Positions 13,001-28,000 of a DNA stretch of 64,000 bases are shown one piece after another. The notes below the pieces were generated by a model. It worked only from the letters and a program-made list of their open reading frames with translations, had not been told where the DNA came from and did not search any database. The stretch lies in NCBI GenBank assembly GCA_032158295.1, contig CM063247.1, positions 13,804,009 through 13,868,008 of the forward strand. Direction: 5' to 3'. The DNA is from Pycnopodia helianthoides (taxonomy: Eukaryota; Echinodermata; Asteroidea; Forcipulatida; Asteriidae). Made by a program: the position numbers and the translations under genes. How positions within the stretch are numbered: position 1 is the stretch's first letter; every line of letters starts with the position of its first letter.

Positions 13001-16000
13001 TTTTTTTGTATAATTTGCAAGCTACATGTAACAACATCATTGCTTATAATGTTACTGGATGAGAGTGTTGGTGCTTCGATTCAAGCAACTTTGGCTATGG
13101 CTGCTGGCTACTGGCAACAGCTATGGCTACTGGTTACAGCTATGGCTACTGGCTGCAACTTCAACATCGCAGAATATGACTACTCAGCATTCCAGCCACA
13201 TTAACCATTTATTCGGACATGGCCTACATATCAAGACATCTGACAGAAGATTGTGGGTACTAACAAGCATACTGCCAAGGCCATGTTAAAAGGATCCAGC
13301 TTGACATTAGTTAAGTTGATAATCCGTTCAGTAAAAGTAAAATAGGAAAAGTAGTTCTTACCGCAATTTTGGCTTTTAATTTCTCAGCAGCGATTCGCAC
13401 AGTGGGGTTCACCTTGGGAGCAGGGCTCGGCTTGGGAATATCTTTGGAGGGTGTTCTTGAGAGTGGTGGTTTCGACGATGGTGGTTTTGACGATGGCGGT
13501 TTCGACGAAGGCGGTTTCGACGATGGCGGTTTCGACGATGGCGGTTTCGACGATGGCGGTTTCGACGATGGCGGTTTTGACGACGGCGGTTTTGACAGCG
13601 ATGATTTTGTAGACGATGACGTCTTCGAAGACGATGATGAAGACGATGATGATGATGATGATAAGGAGACAGACATGGTGTTGACAGATGAGGAATGTTC
13701 TTTAGGATTTAAATGTTTAAGATTCCTGAAATGAAACATAACTCACATTATTTTAATAGATGGTTTGGGGTTGAACAAAGAAAAATTTACTAGAGCGGGA
13801 TTTGAACCAACAACCTCCGGATTAACGTACCGGTGCTCTACCAACTGAGCTATCTAGCCCTATGTTGGCGGTCTCCCAATTTTGTCAATATCTTTGTTCG
13901 GGGGTGCCAGTCAGAAGCCTTGTAGCCAGGGATCACACCCAAGTTTACAATACAACCTGGGAAGCAGCAACTTTTAATAGATGTTAAATTGTCATCAGGG
14001 ATAAAGAATATGATGCAACAAGGTCGAATCTTCTAAATTAGTGTTTACATGAAATGTGAGTTGTAGAAGGTCAGAAGGCCGTATCTGGCTTATGATAACC
14101 CAGATGTATCCACAAAGTCAATAACCTCCAAGATACAAGGTTGTTGTACAAGGTTGTTTTTTTGTGTGCAAGATCAAGACCTCATTAGAGCGAAAGGACG
14201 TGTTCAAACTTACTTTGTCACTAGTAACCTATCGGCGTCACTGTACAACGGCCAATCCTCCTGTACCTCGTTGTATAAATGTTTATTCAGTGTGTAGGCC
14301 TGCTCTCTCGATAACGTTGCAATCTGCACCACAGTGAAAACAAACACAAGTACTTTCCATCATACATGTTGTATACCCCATTAACAACATGACCTCAACA
14401 AATAGTTTGAAGACAATAAATGTAAATGTGAAAATACTAAAATCTAATCTTATAATATGAAACGAGTCTTGACTATAAGAGGTACAAATTAAGGAAATTG
14501 CAGCTGAAATTAAAATGTACATCTCAAAACATTTATTTCTTTCATATTATACAGGATTGGTAAGGAGAAAAAACATCAGTTTAATTTAAGTCTGAAAGCT
14601 TCACTGTTTGTGAAGTTCATACTAGAACCATTTTGTCTGTGAAATATTTCCCTCTGAAATGAATTTGTATTCGAGACAACTATCTGAAAAGCTTAAAAAA
14701 CGCAAGACACCTGATTTCAGGTGTTTTTGTGCATGGTTTTGCACTATTTTCTCCTCACTCACACAACAGATTAAGTCAAAATTTTCACAGGTTTGTTATT
14801 TGATGCATATGTTGCTCACACAAAACATGAACATTGTCTGCAACTATTTTGTCAGCTCTACCAATCCTGTTTAATACCTTCAAATTAAACTAAAATACAA
14901 ACAAGATGTCAGAGCACTTTGTCCCCACAGCCTCAGTTTGGTGAATACATTGATTTGAATGAGGATAAATAAAATGGCCGACCATACCTGTGATAAGATG
15001 CTACTGAGTTGATTCTTATCCTTCATAATAATGCCATCTCTTTGAAGTCTTAGAATGAGTTCAGGTTTCTTGTACGGTCTTAACGCTAACAGATGAATAA
15101 CACGGTCCCTGTGGATACAAATGGTTCATTCATTGCTTGACTTGTATTTAAAATAGATAAAATAATTCATCCTTTTCCAGCAGGTAGATACGCATCAAGG
15201 CGAAGCAAACCAGTTGCTGAATTATCTCCAGGGCCCAATTTCATAGACTCTGCTTAAGCATAAAAAGTAGCTGATCAGAAAAAAAAAATGCTTACCAGAA
15301 TAAGGTTACAAGCCCAAACACCATCGCACATGACTATCTGTGGCTGGTATCATGCTTATTTTCCCACTGTGCCATGGTTAAAAAGTTAGAAATAAACAGT
15401 TTGATCGTCAAATACACTACCTAACGATCTATTGGTAAAAGCTGGTTGGTAGCAAGCTCCTTTCGATGGAACATTTGAACCCACTAGTTGGACTTTGTCC
15501 CATTATCCAGCTTATTGCACTTTCTGTATTGGTAGGTGACTTTTGGGTTGGATAGAAGCTTACAAGGAAATCTGACTCGGCTCTTTGTGATTTTCTTAAT
15601 CTTAAAGTTCTTGATTTCTTTCTGACTGACCCCTTAGTGCTGTAAAAAAAAAGGAAAGAATTTATAAAGCTGTTTTTTCAATACAGTACTATTAAGTACG
15701 CAAATTTTGTTCCATCCTACAGAGTCTATCAGCCCAACTTAATATTGCATTGATATTGGTTTAAAAATAATTAAAACCACACCACATGACCTCAAAATGA
15801 CCTTTGTGAAAGTTCAAGTTGTGACCAAAATAAAGTTTGGGTAAGTCAGCTGTGAACTTGTGTGTACCTTGACTGTCAACAGTCGTTGTGTCTAGAATTT
15901 TTATTTGCAATCCTTGCAGTAATTTTATCTTTACTAAGTTGATAATCTTGCTTAGCACCAAGTCTCCCTATGGGACTTGTAATAACTTGCCTTCCCGCTT

Positions 16001-19000
16001 ATCTTTACTTAGTTGATAACCTTGCTTACCACCAAGTCTCTCTATGGGACTTGTATAAAACTTGCCTTTCCCGCTTATCTTTACTTAGTTGATAATCTTG
16101 CTAAGCACCAAGTCTCCCTTGGGACTTGTATAAACTTGCATACCTGATCTTCTTTTGCTCTTCATCAGCTAGTTTCATTTTCTCCTGTGTGGTTTGGTAG
16201 ACATCATCTGATGCACTGACATGCACTTTAGTCTTGATGCAGCTGATTGAGTCCAGGTGAGGGACACCCTTACTATAGAAGAGAAAAAACAAGAAAACAG
16301 CGTCAGTTTCAATTATTCACAAGGATTCTATTGAGACCTTGACCTGTATGTCTAACCATGTAGCACTACTTTCTTTTATTCAATTTTGCTACAACAAATC
16401 AAACGAACTTACAAACAATACCTTTGTTATTTGGACTATTGGACTATTTTTAATATTGAAAAAACATCACATTCATATCCATTATGAAAAGTGCTTTGCT
16501 GAAGAACACAAACGTCAAGCCCGGGACTGGAACCCACACTCTGCTGATCAGAAACACTAGAGCTTAAGTCCAGTGCGCTTGATCGCTCGGTCTCGACACA
16601 CCATAAAAAAAGGTACTTAGTTTTGTTTTAATGAGATATCGCCTTACTCACAAGGCCGGACGGCCACTTCAAGGTGAGGGCTACACTTTACTGATTTGGG
16701 CTGTCAACCCAAATCAACTGTCACCAGGGGCACGTTGGCACCTACACATGTACTCCTGGAGCTGAAACAGGGGGACCCCCTTCACAGTCCGTAAGGATGT
16801 CGGCATGGGTATCATCCACTAGGAGCCTGGCTGGTGGAGCAGAATGCAATACCTTCCCATTTTTTACGAAGCAATATGGTTAAGCGCCTTGCTCAAGGGC
16901 ACAAGTGTCTTGACAGGGATTCGAACCCACACTCTGCTGCTGACAACACCAGAGCTTGAGTCCAGTGAACTAGAACGCTCGGCCACGACACGCCATAAAT
17001 GCAGATTACCACCCTGACCATTGCTTGAGACATGTAGAGGAACATGCACTGACCTATTTGTAAATTGCTGTATGCACTCATAGCTGCTACCAGACGGTAC
17101 GGACAAGGGTTGAACAATAAATTTGAAATCACGGAATCCTTCGTTACCGTCGCTGCCTTCTCTCACTGGTATTGTAATGATCTGCAACGCAAAACAAGAT
17201 TACATCAACTGTCAACACAAGATAGAACTTTGAAGTGGATAGATTGAATCGGAAATGGATTGCATTTGAAATGCATCTCTCAAGGCTAACCAAAAAATGC
17301 AAAGTGGAAATTTACCAATGCTATAAAAAAGTTGTCTCATGCTAAAGGTTTATGGTGGCCCAAAAGCAAAAACCTTCTTGGCCTGGAATTACACGGTGGC
17401 CACGGAGGCCATGGTCTCTGTTGCCCTAGTCTTACCCTTGGTGCCCCTTCAAAAGTTTCCTATAAACTTTAAGATTTTTCAATGGAAGTGCCTTTTTCAA
17501 AATGAAAATGGCCTTGCCATCTCAAAGATAAAATTCCAGGCCTGAGGAGGTGTAATAATTTACATTTTTCAAGTAATAAACCACAGAGAAACTGACTGGG
17601 CAAACTTTAAATAAGTGTGGGTTGAACAAAGAAAAATAGACTACAGCGGGACTAAAAACCTATGACCTCCAAAATCTACCCTTTTGTCAATGAACTCTGA
17701 TACTCCTCAGTACAGTTATACACCCAAACCTACTACTAGTACTACTACTAGCCTACAGCCAGCATCAAACCTCCACTACCTTCCACTCTATGGTCACACA
17801 ACACCACTATGGATAAGATTGGTATGCATGGCCCACTGATAGGCAAGTTTGTTAGTTGGACTTACATACTCCTCTTTACAGTCATGCATATCCAAAGGCT
17901 TTAAGAGTGTGACCAAAAAGAACAATAATTTTGTATTCTTACACTATATGCAGCACATATCATCAGCAAATACTCTCAATGTGCTTTACATTCCTAGGAA
18001 TAATCCCTTGGACAATGTCAGTTGAATACATTAAAAAACACACTAAAATAACCGGTTTGAAAACTTACAAACCACTAGCAAAATTACGTCAAAACCTAAT
18101 GAAATTTAACATGATGTATAAACAGACATCATTTCAATTCCACTGTGCATGACAACTTCCTACGAATTTGATTTAAACCCATAGTCATTGTAAGGTAGTG
18201 AGTACATTGCCCCAAGTTTGTATCCGTTCAAAACACAGCCCTGAGTCACCACAGCCCTGAGTCATTTCCAGCTGAGATTACAAGAAGTTCCCACGGGTTT
18301 TCAAGAAACAATACAAGTATATCCTTCAACCAAATCCACCATGTGACCAATACAATTCCATTTTACAGTCTCTTCAATATCTGTTGACACGATTAATAGA
18401 CACTTTCCAAAGCATTCACAGCAAATTAATTTGAATCCATCAGTTTCATTTGAGGTCAGACAGAAATATTCATTCACTGCCCAGTGCCGTACACATTTAA
18501 ACACAGGGCGGTCACCGGCTACAGGCATCCCCCCTCCCCCCCCCCCCCAAAAAAAAAAGACTGTTCACTAAGTAGAGAACTATGACTGTTAAGCTGTTAA
18601 GTTGCTCTATTCTTGATTTTCAGATACTGTCAGCATTGATTTAAATAGACAGCAAATAGTCTTATACTTATTTACTAATGAAAGAATGGCCTGCACTTTT
18701 GTCAATCAGTACAATGTAGATCACATGGGTCTAGTCATTGTAAAGGATTGTAAACATTGACATGCACTCTAAGGGTACAAATTACCCACTGGAGCACTAG
18801 CATGAGTAGTCAGGGGTGCAAATTACCCACTGGACCACTAGTCAGGGGTGCAAATAACCCACTGGACCACTAGTCAGGGGTGCAAATTACCCACTGGACC
18901 ACTAGTCAGGGGTGCAAATTACCCACTGGACCACTAGTCAGAGCCCAGTCATTTTAACAATTGGACCAGTCTAGTGACATCCCAATCTAACAAGTCCTGC

Positions 19001-22000
19001 CATTTAGTCTTCATGTTCATGTACTTTCTCCTACAAATTCTACAAAAGTATAAGAAGATACAGAAATATGTACATGTTTGGTCTTGTCAGAAGTATTTCT
19101 GGTCCAGTACAATTCTGAGCTTCAATGTGGAAGGCTTGTAGTCTAGGGGAGATTTTCCTGACATACAAGCCTTCTACGATCAGAAACTTCCTCTTTGACA
19201 GCTGTTTCTACAGAGTTTTCAACAAGTAAAACCAACATCATTGCAGGAATTTCCTGTGAGATAACAAAAACACACTGAAATCCTACCTACATGTATTGTA
19301 CTGTTATTATCTAGAATCAACTTTCCTTTGACTTGTTACATGTGTACATTCAATGCACATTTCCTGAAACTTTTCGCCTGATTTCCCTGAAATGTTATGA
19401 AGAGAACTCAGGACTAGCATGGAAGACCTGGCTTCATGCACTAAGGCCAAATAATTTTTTAAAACATGTTTAGCGTCCCCACCTGCCTCCTTTTTTTCCT
19501 TTTTTTTTTAAAGAATCAATTTTTACAATCTCTGACGAAAAAAATCAATTCTAAAACACATTTAAGATCGTATATTTTGACTTTAGCACACAGAAAAAAC
19601 ACACAGAAAAAAGCTGGCAACCATCTTGAAAAACAGCCTGGCCGGTTATCTTAGAAAATGTGTCGGGCGGCCATTTAAAAAAAAAAAAAAAAACAGCATC
19701 CTTCTTTTTTTCAAAAACACTAAACATGGGTTTTTTTTGCCCAACTGCAATAAAATCAATATAATTCCATATTCTGATTCATTTTCAAAAGGGTTTCACG
19801 GGAAATGAAAACAAAACGCAGGTTGAGTTTCTACAGTATCTATGGAACAGAAACTGCACCTGAGTAAACTTCACTATAGATGACAAATCCAAGGAAATAC
19901 AAAGACAAACCTCCACACCAGACGCATACGAACCCTAACCCTGTAAATGAGACAGAGGAAGTCACAACCTGCGACCCCAACCTAAACAGATCCTAACTTT
20001 AACCCCTACCCTAAATCCTAAATTCAAACAAATTAAATCTATCCAAATTTTACAAACCCCAAATCTAAATTCCCCATCCTACATGTGTACATGTACAGCT
20101 TACTCCAATTGTTAATCCCTAGGTTCAGACTATAAATTCAAAAGCGTAAAACCCTTAATCCCCAGTCCCCAAGCTCCCATCTCTCAACACTACCAGACAA
20201 ATAACTCAAAACTAATCCCTCCCTTTGAAATGAATTCTAGGTGATCATGAGTTCCTATATCTCTAAACACTCATTGACTCAATACTACGGGACACACAAC
20301 TCAACTACTCACCCCTTTGCTTCCTTTAAAATGAATTCTTGGTGTCTTGCGAATGTGTCCCTGAAATGACAAAATAGAAAGAGGAAAGTTATATCACAAA
20401 CCTTAAAATCAAACTTTGGGGGAAAAAATACTCTAGTTTGATCATCTCTTTTGCAAGATGTACATCCGTATGAATTGTCATGAACAAACTGCTTTTTTTG
20501 TACAGTGCAAGGCCCAATTTCATAGAGTTGCTTAAGCACAAAAAGCAGCCAAGCACAACAAAATTATGCTTGCCAGAATAAGGTTACCAGCCAAATTACC
20601 ATTCACATGTACAATTTGTGACTGGCAGGGCTCGAATTTGACAGTGGACGGCAGGCCCGAGGCCAGTGATTTCAGCATTGGGCCAGTAAACTCATGACCG
20701 GACAAGTCCGGACGGTCTTGTGTTTTCAATTCAAAAACAATGTTGACTTTGAGTAATGATTTGAAATATACGTAATGCCCTTAAAGACAATTGAGGTAAA
20801 TCTTCTCTTATATGTCTCAGTGCTTGTTCAATTACATGTAAATGCAATTGCAAGTTAAACTGTGCAAGGAAGTATTTTCTCAGTTTGAATCTGGTCTTGT
20901 AAAATTATTTCTGGTCCAGTAAAAATGTTGAGACACAAGTCCTGTGGTCTTGTGGATTTTCCCCCCAAGTTCGAGCCCTGCTGGTATCCTGCTGATTTTT
21001 GCTTAGTGGATATTGTTAAGCAATATTCTCTGCTTAAAAAGCTCTATGAAGTTGGGCCCTGATCTCAATCCTGAAAAGGTACATTTACAGAGTGCATTGA
21101 ATCAAAAGGATAATAATAAAAAATTGTTTTTTTAATAGAAAGTTGTCTTTAATTCATTAGCAATTGATGACAGTGACATTGTTTTTGAGCAGTCTATTCC
21201 CCTCGTCCTTAAATGCTTTCAATAAACACACCAAACAAAAATTACCAAAAAACAAGTAAAAATGTCATCCACTTAATCTCATGAAAACTGGAAATGGTCT
21301 TGGTATCAAATTCATGAAAAATAATCCTTCAAATCATTAATATTTTTATTTTTTTCCTCTAAAACTCAACAAGCTAGGTTTATTAAACTCAAAATGCCAA
21401 AATGTGGTCAGACGATTTGAACCTAGACAAACATTTCCATTGAATGGTAGCATTTCAAACTTATTGACAACTATCTGGTTTCGCTTTACACAGCGCTTTC
21501 TCTTCCCCACTATCACCCTCATTTCTCATTTGTATAACCGCTTTGTGCTCGTTAAGAACGCTTCTTTATCGGCCCGAGTATCAGTTTCAACGTCTTTTCC
21601 AAGGGTTTTAATTACAGATCTATCTATGACTGGAATCTTTTTTCGATAAATCAGACAGGGTATGCTTTTAGTGATTATATTCTCAATGAAAAAATCTTGA
21701 TTGGTTTAAATTAAGTTCATGTACCTGTCTCAATCATTTTAAAGCAATTTTGGGTTGTTGATTTCAGAAAATTGTGTCTGCATAAATTATAAGATATTTT
21801 AATCCATATTTGTTTTCAATCTTGTGATAAACATGTAAATGTCTGGTGAACCCCCCCCCCCTTTTTTTAAACATATGTGCACATTATTTTGATGACAGAT
21901 TCACAAGTTGGTTTTATATAGAGAGTGTGGATATTAAACATCTACACACACTAAATTAGAAAACTAACATTGTTTCATATCGAACCATTGCTGTCATTAA

Positions 22001-25000
22001 TATCCTCTGAAACCATAATTCATTTGGACCTCAAATCTGAAATTTCTATGCAAGGGGAAATATGCTTCGTAAATCAAATGTTCAAGAGGATTTATCCCAT
22101 TGGCATTCGGCGCATCTGAAACACTTGATGTACTTTGCATGCCGCCAATGTACAGCCTGGATGTTAACAGACTATCACATTCCATATAAGCAGCTGGTCA
22201 AAGGTCAAGTGTAATATGACAGTCTTGGAATCGCAGTTCACATTCAGTACAAGCAGCTGGTCAAAGGTCAATGAAAGGTATGAGGATCGACCACCAATGT
22301 ACACCGATTAAAGACAAAATGTGTATGGAATGCGACTTGCATTCCAAGAACATCAACCGTCCCCTAACATGGCCGCTAAGTGTTCAAGCTCTTCACGTAG
22401 GTATTGTTTCCCACTTCGCCCCCCCCCCCTACTTTAACGTATACTTTACGGACACCTAGAGTTGTCATGTCACTGTAAACAACATCATGCAAACATCTTC
22501 AAAAACCCCATCTAAACATCCTGAGCGAGTCCAGCGGTTTTCAACATCCGGACTTCGCTGGGCTTTCATGATACAATTGTCACAAATGTAAACATCATAT
22601 TTGGCAAATTAATCTTAAAGCATGGCCACTAAAATGCAATACTTCCTTTGATTCAACACTAATAATGAAGTTTATGGTAGAATTTATAAATTGATGCACA
22701 ATTTATTCACATCCAGGTTGTGAATTCCAGTCAACACAAATGAGTTTATTATTAAACAAATATTTTCCAAAAAAACACTTTAACCAAAATGGACGAACTG
22801 ACAACAAGTTGGTAAAGATCAGTTCAGACTAAATTGTGTGTTTGAATCTGAAAACTTGTGAGGGCAAATTGATATCTGTAGGATGCTGAGAATTGCAATG
22901 GACAAACAATACTTCCTAGCTCATTCTGGCTAGCTCATTTAAATCTACATTACATGACATAAATACAATTGATAATGTTCTGAGCCGAACTTTTCAGTTG
23001 AATTTCATTACAATTGCCACATATGCAATTCCAATCAATGTAATTGTGTACACACGTTACCGGTCGCCAAATCAATTATGAATTATTGATCTACTGGATA
23101 AACCAAATTAACATAATGCATAATAGTTTATTGGAAACGTGTATTTTAACAAATGTTCTACTCAGTTTGAAATTTTATAAATTAAGTGTGATTTGGTTTT
23201 GCCCTTACACAGTGCTTTTCCGAGCAGGAAAATAATCCACATATGGATTCAAACCGACCTCGACATTCAAGAGTAATGTCTTCCATTACCTCTAGACAAC
23301 CGTACATGCCCAGTGACAAGACTCTAGTTTGAATCCGGTCATTGGCGTACTGCTTCTACAAACAATTTAATACTTTACACAATAACTGCACCCTGCAGTA
23401 CTTAGAGAGCACACTGTGCTTATCAGTACTAATATCACATATCAGTGTCATAAAAATAATGATATTATTGTTTAAAAATAAAAGCACAAGACATTTATAT
23501 CGTCCACAGCCCAAAAATCTGTTTGACAAAAGTTTGCAATTGAAGTTGCGATCTTTTTTCAAAATCATTCGGAGTCTGCTTACTATTTTTTAAATCTTAT
23601 ATTTTTTAGAAAAAAATCAAGCTGACTTCTTTATTAGTACAGAACTGTTCCATTCTCTTTACTATTTTAATGAGTATTTGATTTCTAAACACTCAGACAA
23701 AGGTAGCACCCTCAAAGGATGATTCTGAATGGTGGAACGCAGTACATTATGTTGTAAAGAGTTGCTTTCAAATTGGGGGTAGGGGGGGTACGCACAAAGA
23801 TAAATATTGAATGAAATGTTTCTTGCAATTTGTGCATTATTAACCTCCTGGTATAAAAAGCTGAATGTGTGACATCCATTAATCAGCGAGAGTGAATGCA
23901 CAGTACTTGTCACATTAGTAGATCAGAGTGTGTGGGTGTGTCTACCCCATGTCTGTTTGTCTGTCCGACTGTCTGTCTGCATTTAACTCTCCATGAATGA
24001 TCTAAATTACATCGCCAAATGACACAGACTGATTTCAAATAAGAAGTGCCATGTTAAAAGAAAACTATAAGGAGAGAAGCAATTAATGGTGCGTATACCA
24101 AGCTTTATATCAACTCAAGGTACATGTACCCTCAATAATATGTGCGATTCGCAGTAGTGCGCCCTCTACAGTTTCCTCAGGAGAGGCCATTTTGCGCAGT
24201 GTATAATGGGAAATGTCAAGTTCTTGTTCCTCATTTCAATTCATTCATGGTTTACAAAACAGGTTGTATTTGTTTGTGTTTATGGCATAAGATGGTATTT
24301 TTGTGAAACTGGGGAATGTGTTTTACGTTCATGTGAGACATTTAAACGTCCCAAAATACCAGACCACTCTTTGGGAAAAATTGCTTTTCTTGTCTAAACT
24401 GTAGAGGGTGCACTGTATTGTGAAATACCTGTATTGTATTTCTTTCCTGTAAAAAGGGTGCTCTTTACTTTACCTGAACAAAAAATTGCAGAAGCTCTAC
24501 AAGGAAATTAAAGCCTGCAATAATCAGACATAGTTGAACTACATGGTGTAACATTTCTTTTTGAAATCAGTGTGATAATTTATATGTCAACAGCTCACAG
24601 TGACTAAAAAGATCATCCCAAGTATATCTTGATTAAATCTCAGGAATATCTTATCAGAGGGTCAAATATTAAATACTGCTATGATTCAAAGGTTCATGGC
24701 TCTTCTTTCTTATCGCCTTGTTTAGACATATAAAAAATTAAAACATGTTTAGCGTCCTGCCTTTAAAAAAAAAAGGAGGCGGGCTTTTTTTTTCTTTTTT
24801 TTCTAATGGCTGCCCGACACATTTTTCAAGACAATTGGCCGGGCTATTTTCAAGATGGTTGGCAGCTTTTTTGTGTGTGCTGAAGTAAAATAATATGATG
24901 TTATGTATTTTTGAAATGACTTTTTTTCATCAGAGATCATAAAAATGTATCAGTCTCTAAAAAGGAAGCGGGCGGGCACGCTAAACATGTTATTAATTTT

Positions 25001-28000
25001 GATTTGGCCTTATCTGTAAATTAACATATTGCTGATAAGATACAGTCTAGAGTTGTTATAAAGTCAGACTGTCAAAGCTAAATGCAGATTTCTGGTGAAG
25101 TCTGTTCTGTGCAGAGTTCCAAGAAGTGTCAATTCTTGAGTAAGGCTTGGAACATGGCAATGGTTAGGATTCTAGGAAACAAGAGCTCTGCAATCTGCAT
25201 TCTCATTAATCAACAAAGGTTTCACAAGGAAATCAAATGAATAAAGAAAATGGCCTTATAAAAAACATGGAGCAAAATGTGATATGCGTTGTGTCAATTT
25301 GTACAATTGAAAAAAAAATCCTCATTTTTAATTACTCATAATTATATCTTCTTATTTAATATTGGTTTTTTTTTTACTTTTCATCTAACTGATTTTGATT
25401 AATTGATTTGAAGCCACAAGGCCATTTTTATCATCAACACACTACCTGGCTATATGTAGCACAAGAGGGGACTTTGCATCTATTGTAGCACTGCTGGATT
25501 CATTCATCAAAATCAAACCATCATTAAAGAGGTGTTTTTTATACTCAAAGAACCGTGAATTAGGCCCGCGTCATGTACCATGATATCACAGCTTGCCAGT
25601 AAGAGTCCGTGTTAATTTGACTGGACATATAAGTCGCTGTGTATAATGTACTATCCTGACATTATTGAGTAAGTTGACATCTTTTAACCATCGTGCCTCA
25701 GTGAACACATTATATCAAAACCCAAAAATTTTTTTTTTATAATCATGAGAGAGCGAGGAAGTAACATGAATACTTCATTTTAAGCTCATTTTTCATCAAC
25801 TGTCACCAATGCACAAATCACCAATGGCTTAATGAACTTTTGGCATTGTGTACTATTTTCGTAAACAGCTGGGTAACTTTCATGAAGCTTGATTTCACAA
25901 AGCATCAAGAGTCATCATGCTGCGCTCATCTCAAGATTGATTTAGCCTTAATCAATTAATCTTAAGTGCAAAGTAAAATGTGAAGTGTGATGTCACAAAA
26001 CGGTATAGTATTCTGAGTGCAGTGTACATGTAGTTGAGTCTGACTAACAAAGCGTTATTTCACAGATTTTAACTGAGATTGATCTTGCCTTAAGATAAAT
26101 TTTGTGAAGCAAAGTGTAATACATACATGTATCACAATACAAATCACTATGGTGGTATTAACAACTGATCTTAAAATGAATCTAAGTGCTTTGTGAAATC
26201 AAGTCCAGGGAACACGTTATATCAGATATCTGCAAAGTGATGATTGAACTTTATTGGGAACATAAAATGCAAACTCTAATGCAACGCTGTATAACAAAAA
26301 TCCATTCATCTTTGGGATCTGATAAGTTTTGTCTCTAGCACACCTTGGCTCTAGCTAAGACACCCAGACAGCCCTTGGCTCTAGCTAAGACACCCCGGGA
26401 GACAGCCCGATGGCTCTAGATGAGACACCCCTTGGTTCCAGATAAAACACCCAGTGAGCCCTTAGCTCTTACTCAGACGCCCAGACACCCCTTGGCTCTT
26501 GCTAAGACACCCAGACACACCTTGGTTCTAGCTTAGACACCCAGACACCCCTTTGCTCTTGCTACATGTAAGACACCTGACCCAGACACACCTTGGTTCT
26601 AGCTAAGACACCCCTTTGCTCTTGCTAAGACACCCAGACACCCATTTGCTCTTGCTAAGACACCCAGACACCCCTTTGCTCTAGCTAAGACACCAGACAC
26701 CCCTTGCTCTTGCAACGTAAGACACCCAGACATCCATTTGCTCTTGCTAAGACACCCAGACACCCCTTTGCTCTAGCTAAGACACCCAGACACCCTTTGC
26801 TCTAGCTAAGAACCAGCCCCCTAGCAAACACCCAGACACCCCTTTGCACTAGCTAAGACACCCAGACACCCCTTTGCTCTAGCTAAGACACCAGACACCC
26901 CTTTGCTCTTGCTACAGTGCTAAGACACCCAGACACCCCTTTGCTCTTGCTACAGTGCTAAGACACCCAGACACCCCTTTGCTCTAGCTAAGACACCAAG
27001 ACACCCCTTTGCTCTAGCTAAGACACCAAGACATCCCTTGGCTTTAACAAACACGTTGTCCAGGTTTAAGTGTACGTGTAGTTCTCATCAGGGATGCAAA
27101 TTTATCATCTATTAAATTGTATGCTTTAGGCCTACCCACTGCTAAAACATAGGAGTTGAACTGCCTCTAGCTACCGTGCAATCTCGGTGGTCTAGTTGCT
27201 AAGACATCTGCTCTAGAATGGCAAAGGTCATGCGTGCGAATCCCACACGAGTAACATGCCAGTGGATTTTTTCACAGGACTCTGGTAAGTACCAAGTATA
27301 CAGTACTTTAAATACGCTGGTGTTAGGGTAAAAACCAAATAATATTCTTTATCCCTGATGCAAATTTATCATCTGAGTGCACTTGAGAAACAAAACCGTA
27401 AATAAAACATGAGCCACTAAATTATGTGAAATAGTGTCAATGAGAAAACGCATTTATATGGTTGTCCAAACAAAGTTTCATTGACAAACAAACTATTAAT
27501 GGCTAGGAAAAAAAAATAAAAAATTTCCCTGAAAATAATTCCGTTCGGGTAACACTAACAGGATAAGGATGTTTTTCTCTCGAAGCAAACTGGTTATTTA
27601 TGTAATTTTGAATAAGGAATTACAATGTAACGCAACCTTGAACTGGCTGGTCCTGACGAGTGCACAGCGAGTGCATGATATGTAAATTCAATCATTATTA
27701 TTACTACTACATGTATTTCCACTCACAGGCCACTTAAGGCGAAAATGTAATAAAGTTCAATATGGTACATCTGAGGGTATTTTTTCTTTTATGACACCAG
27801 CTAAGTGATAGTGTTAGTGTTATCATTTATTGTCATCATGATGTCGCTTTCATCTGGGATTTTAATTACAATTTGCTTGAATTATATCCTTTTGACCTTA
27901 TAAACTTACTTTAAATAATGCAAAACATTAAAATGTTTTATTGTTCAGTACACCATATGGTTCATGTATTCCGATGATTGGACAGAAATTTGATTGCGCC

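Noticed and set aside
13369..13734. 121-residue plus-strand frame with GGFDDG repeats
   Set aside because: It is the antisense of the SKPPS/polySer minisatellite in ELL exon 7, whose minus-strand reading is supported by homology and splice sites.
18775..18945. CRISPR-like array of about 32-base repeats
   Set aside because: Repeats are directly abutting with no unique spacers and lie in a eukaryotic intron; it is a minisatellite.
19363..19405. Possible ELL micro-exon reading ITFQGNQA on the minus strand
   Set aside because: It resembles IRFQGSQG, but no acceptor and donor give the required phase 0 at both ends, and a stop lies just upstream in frame.
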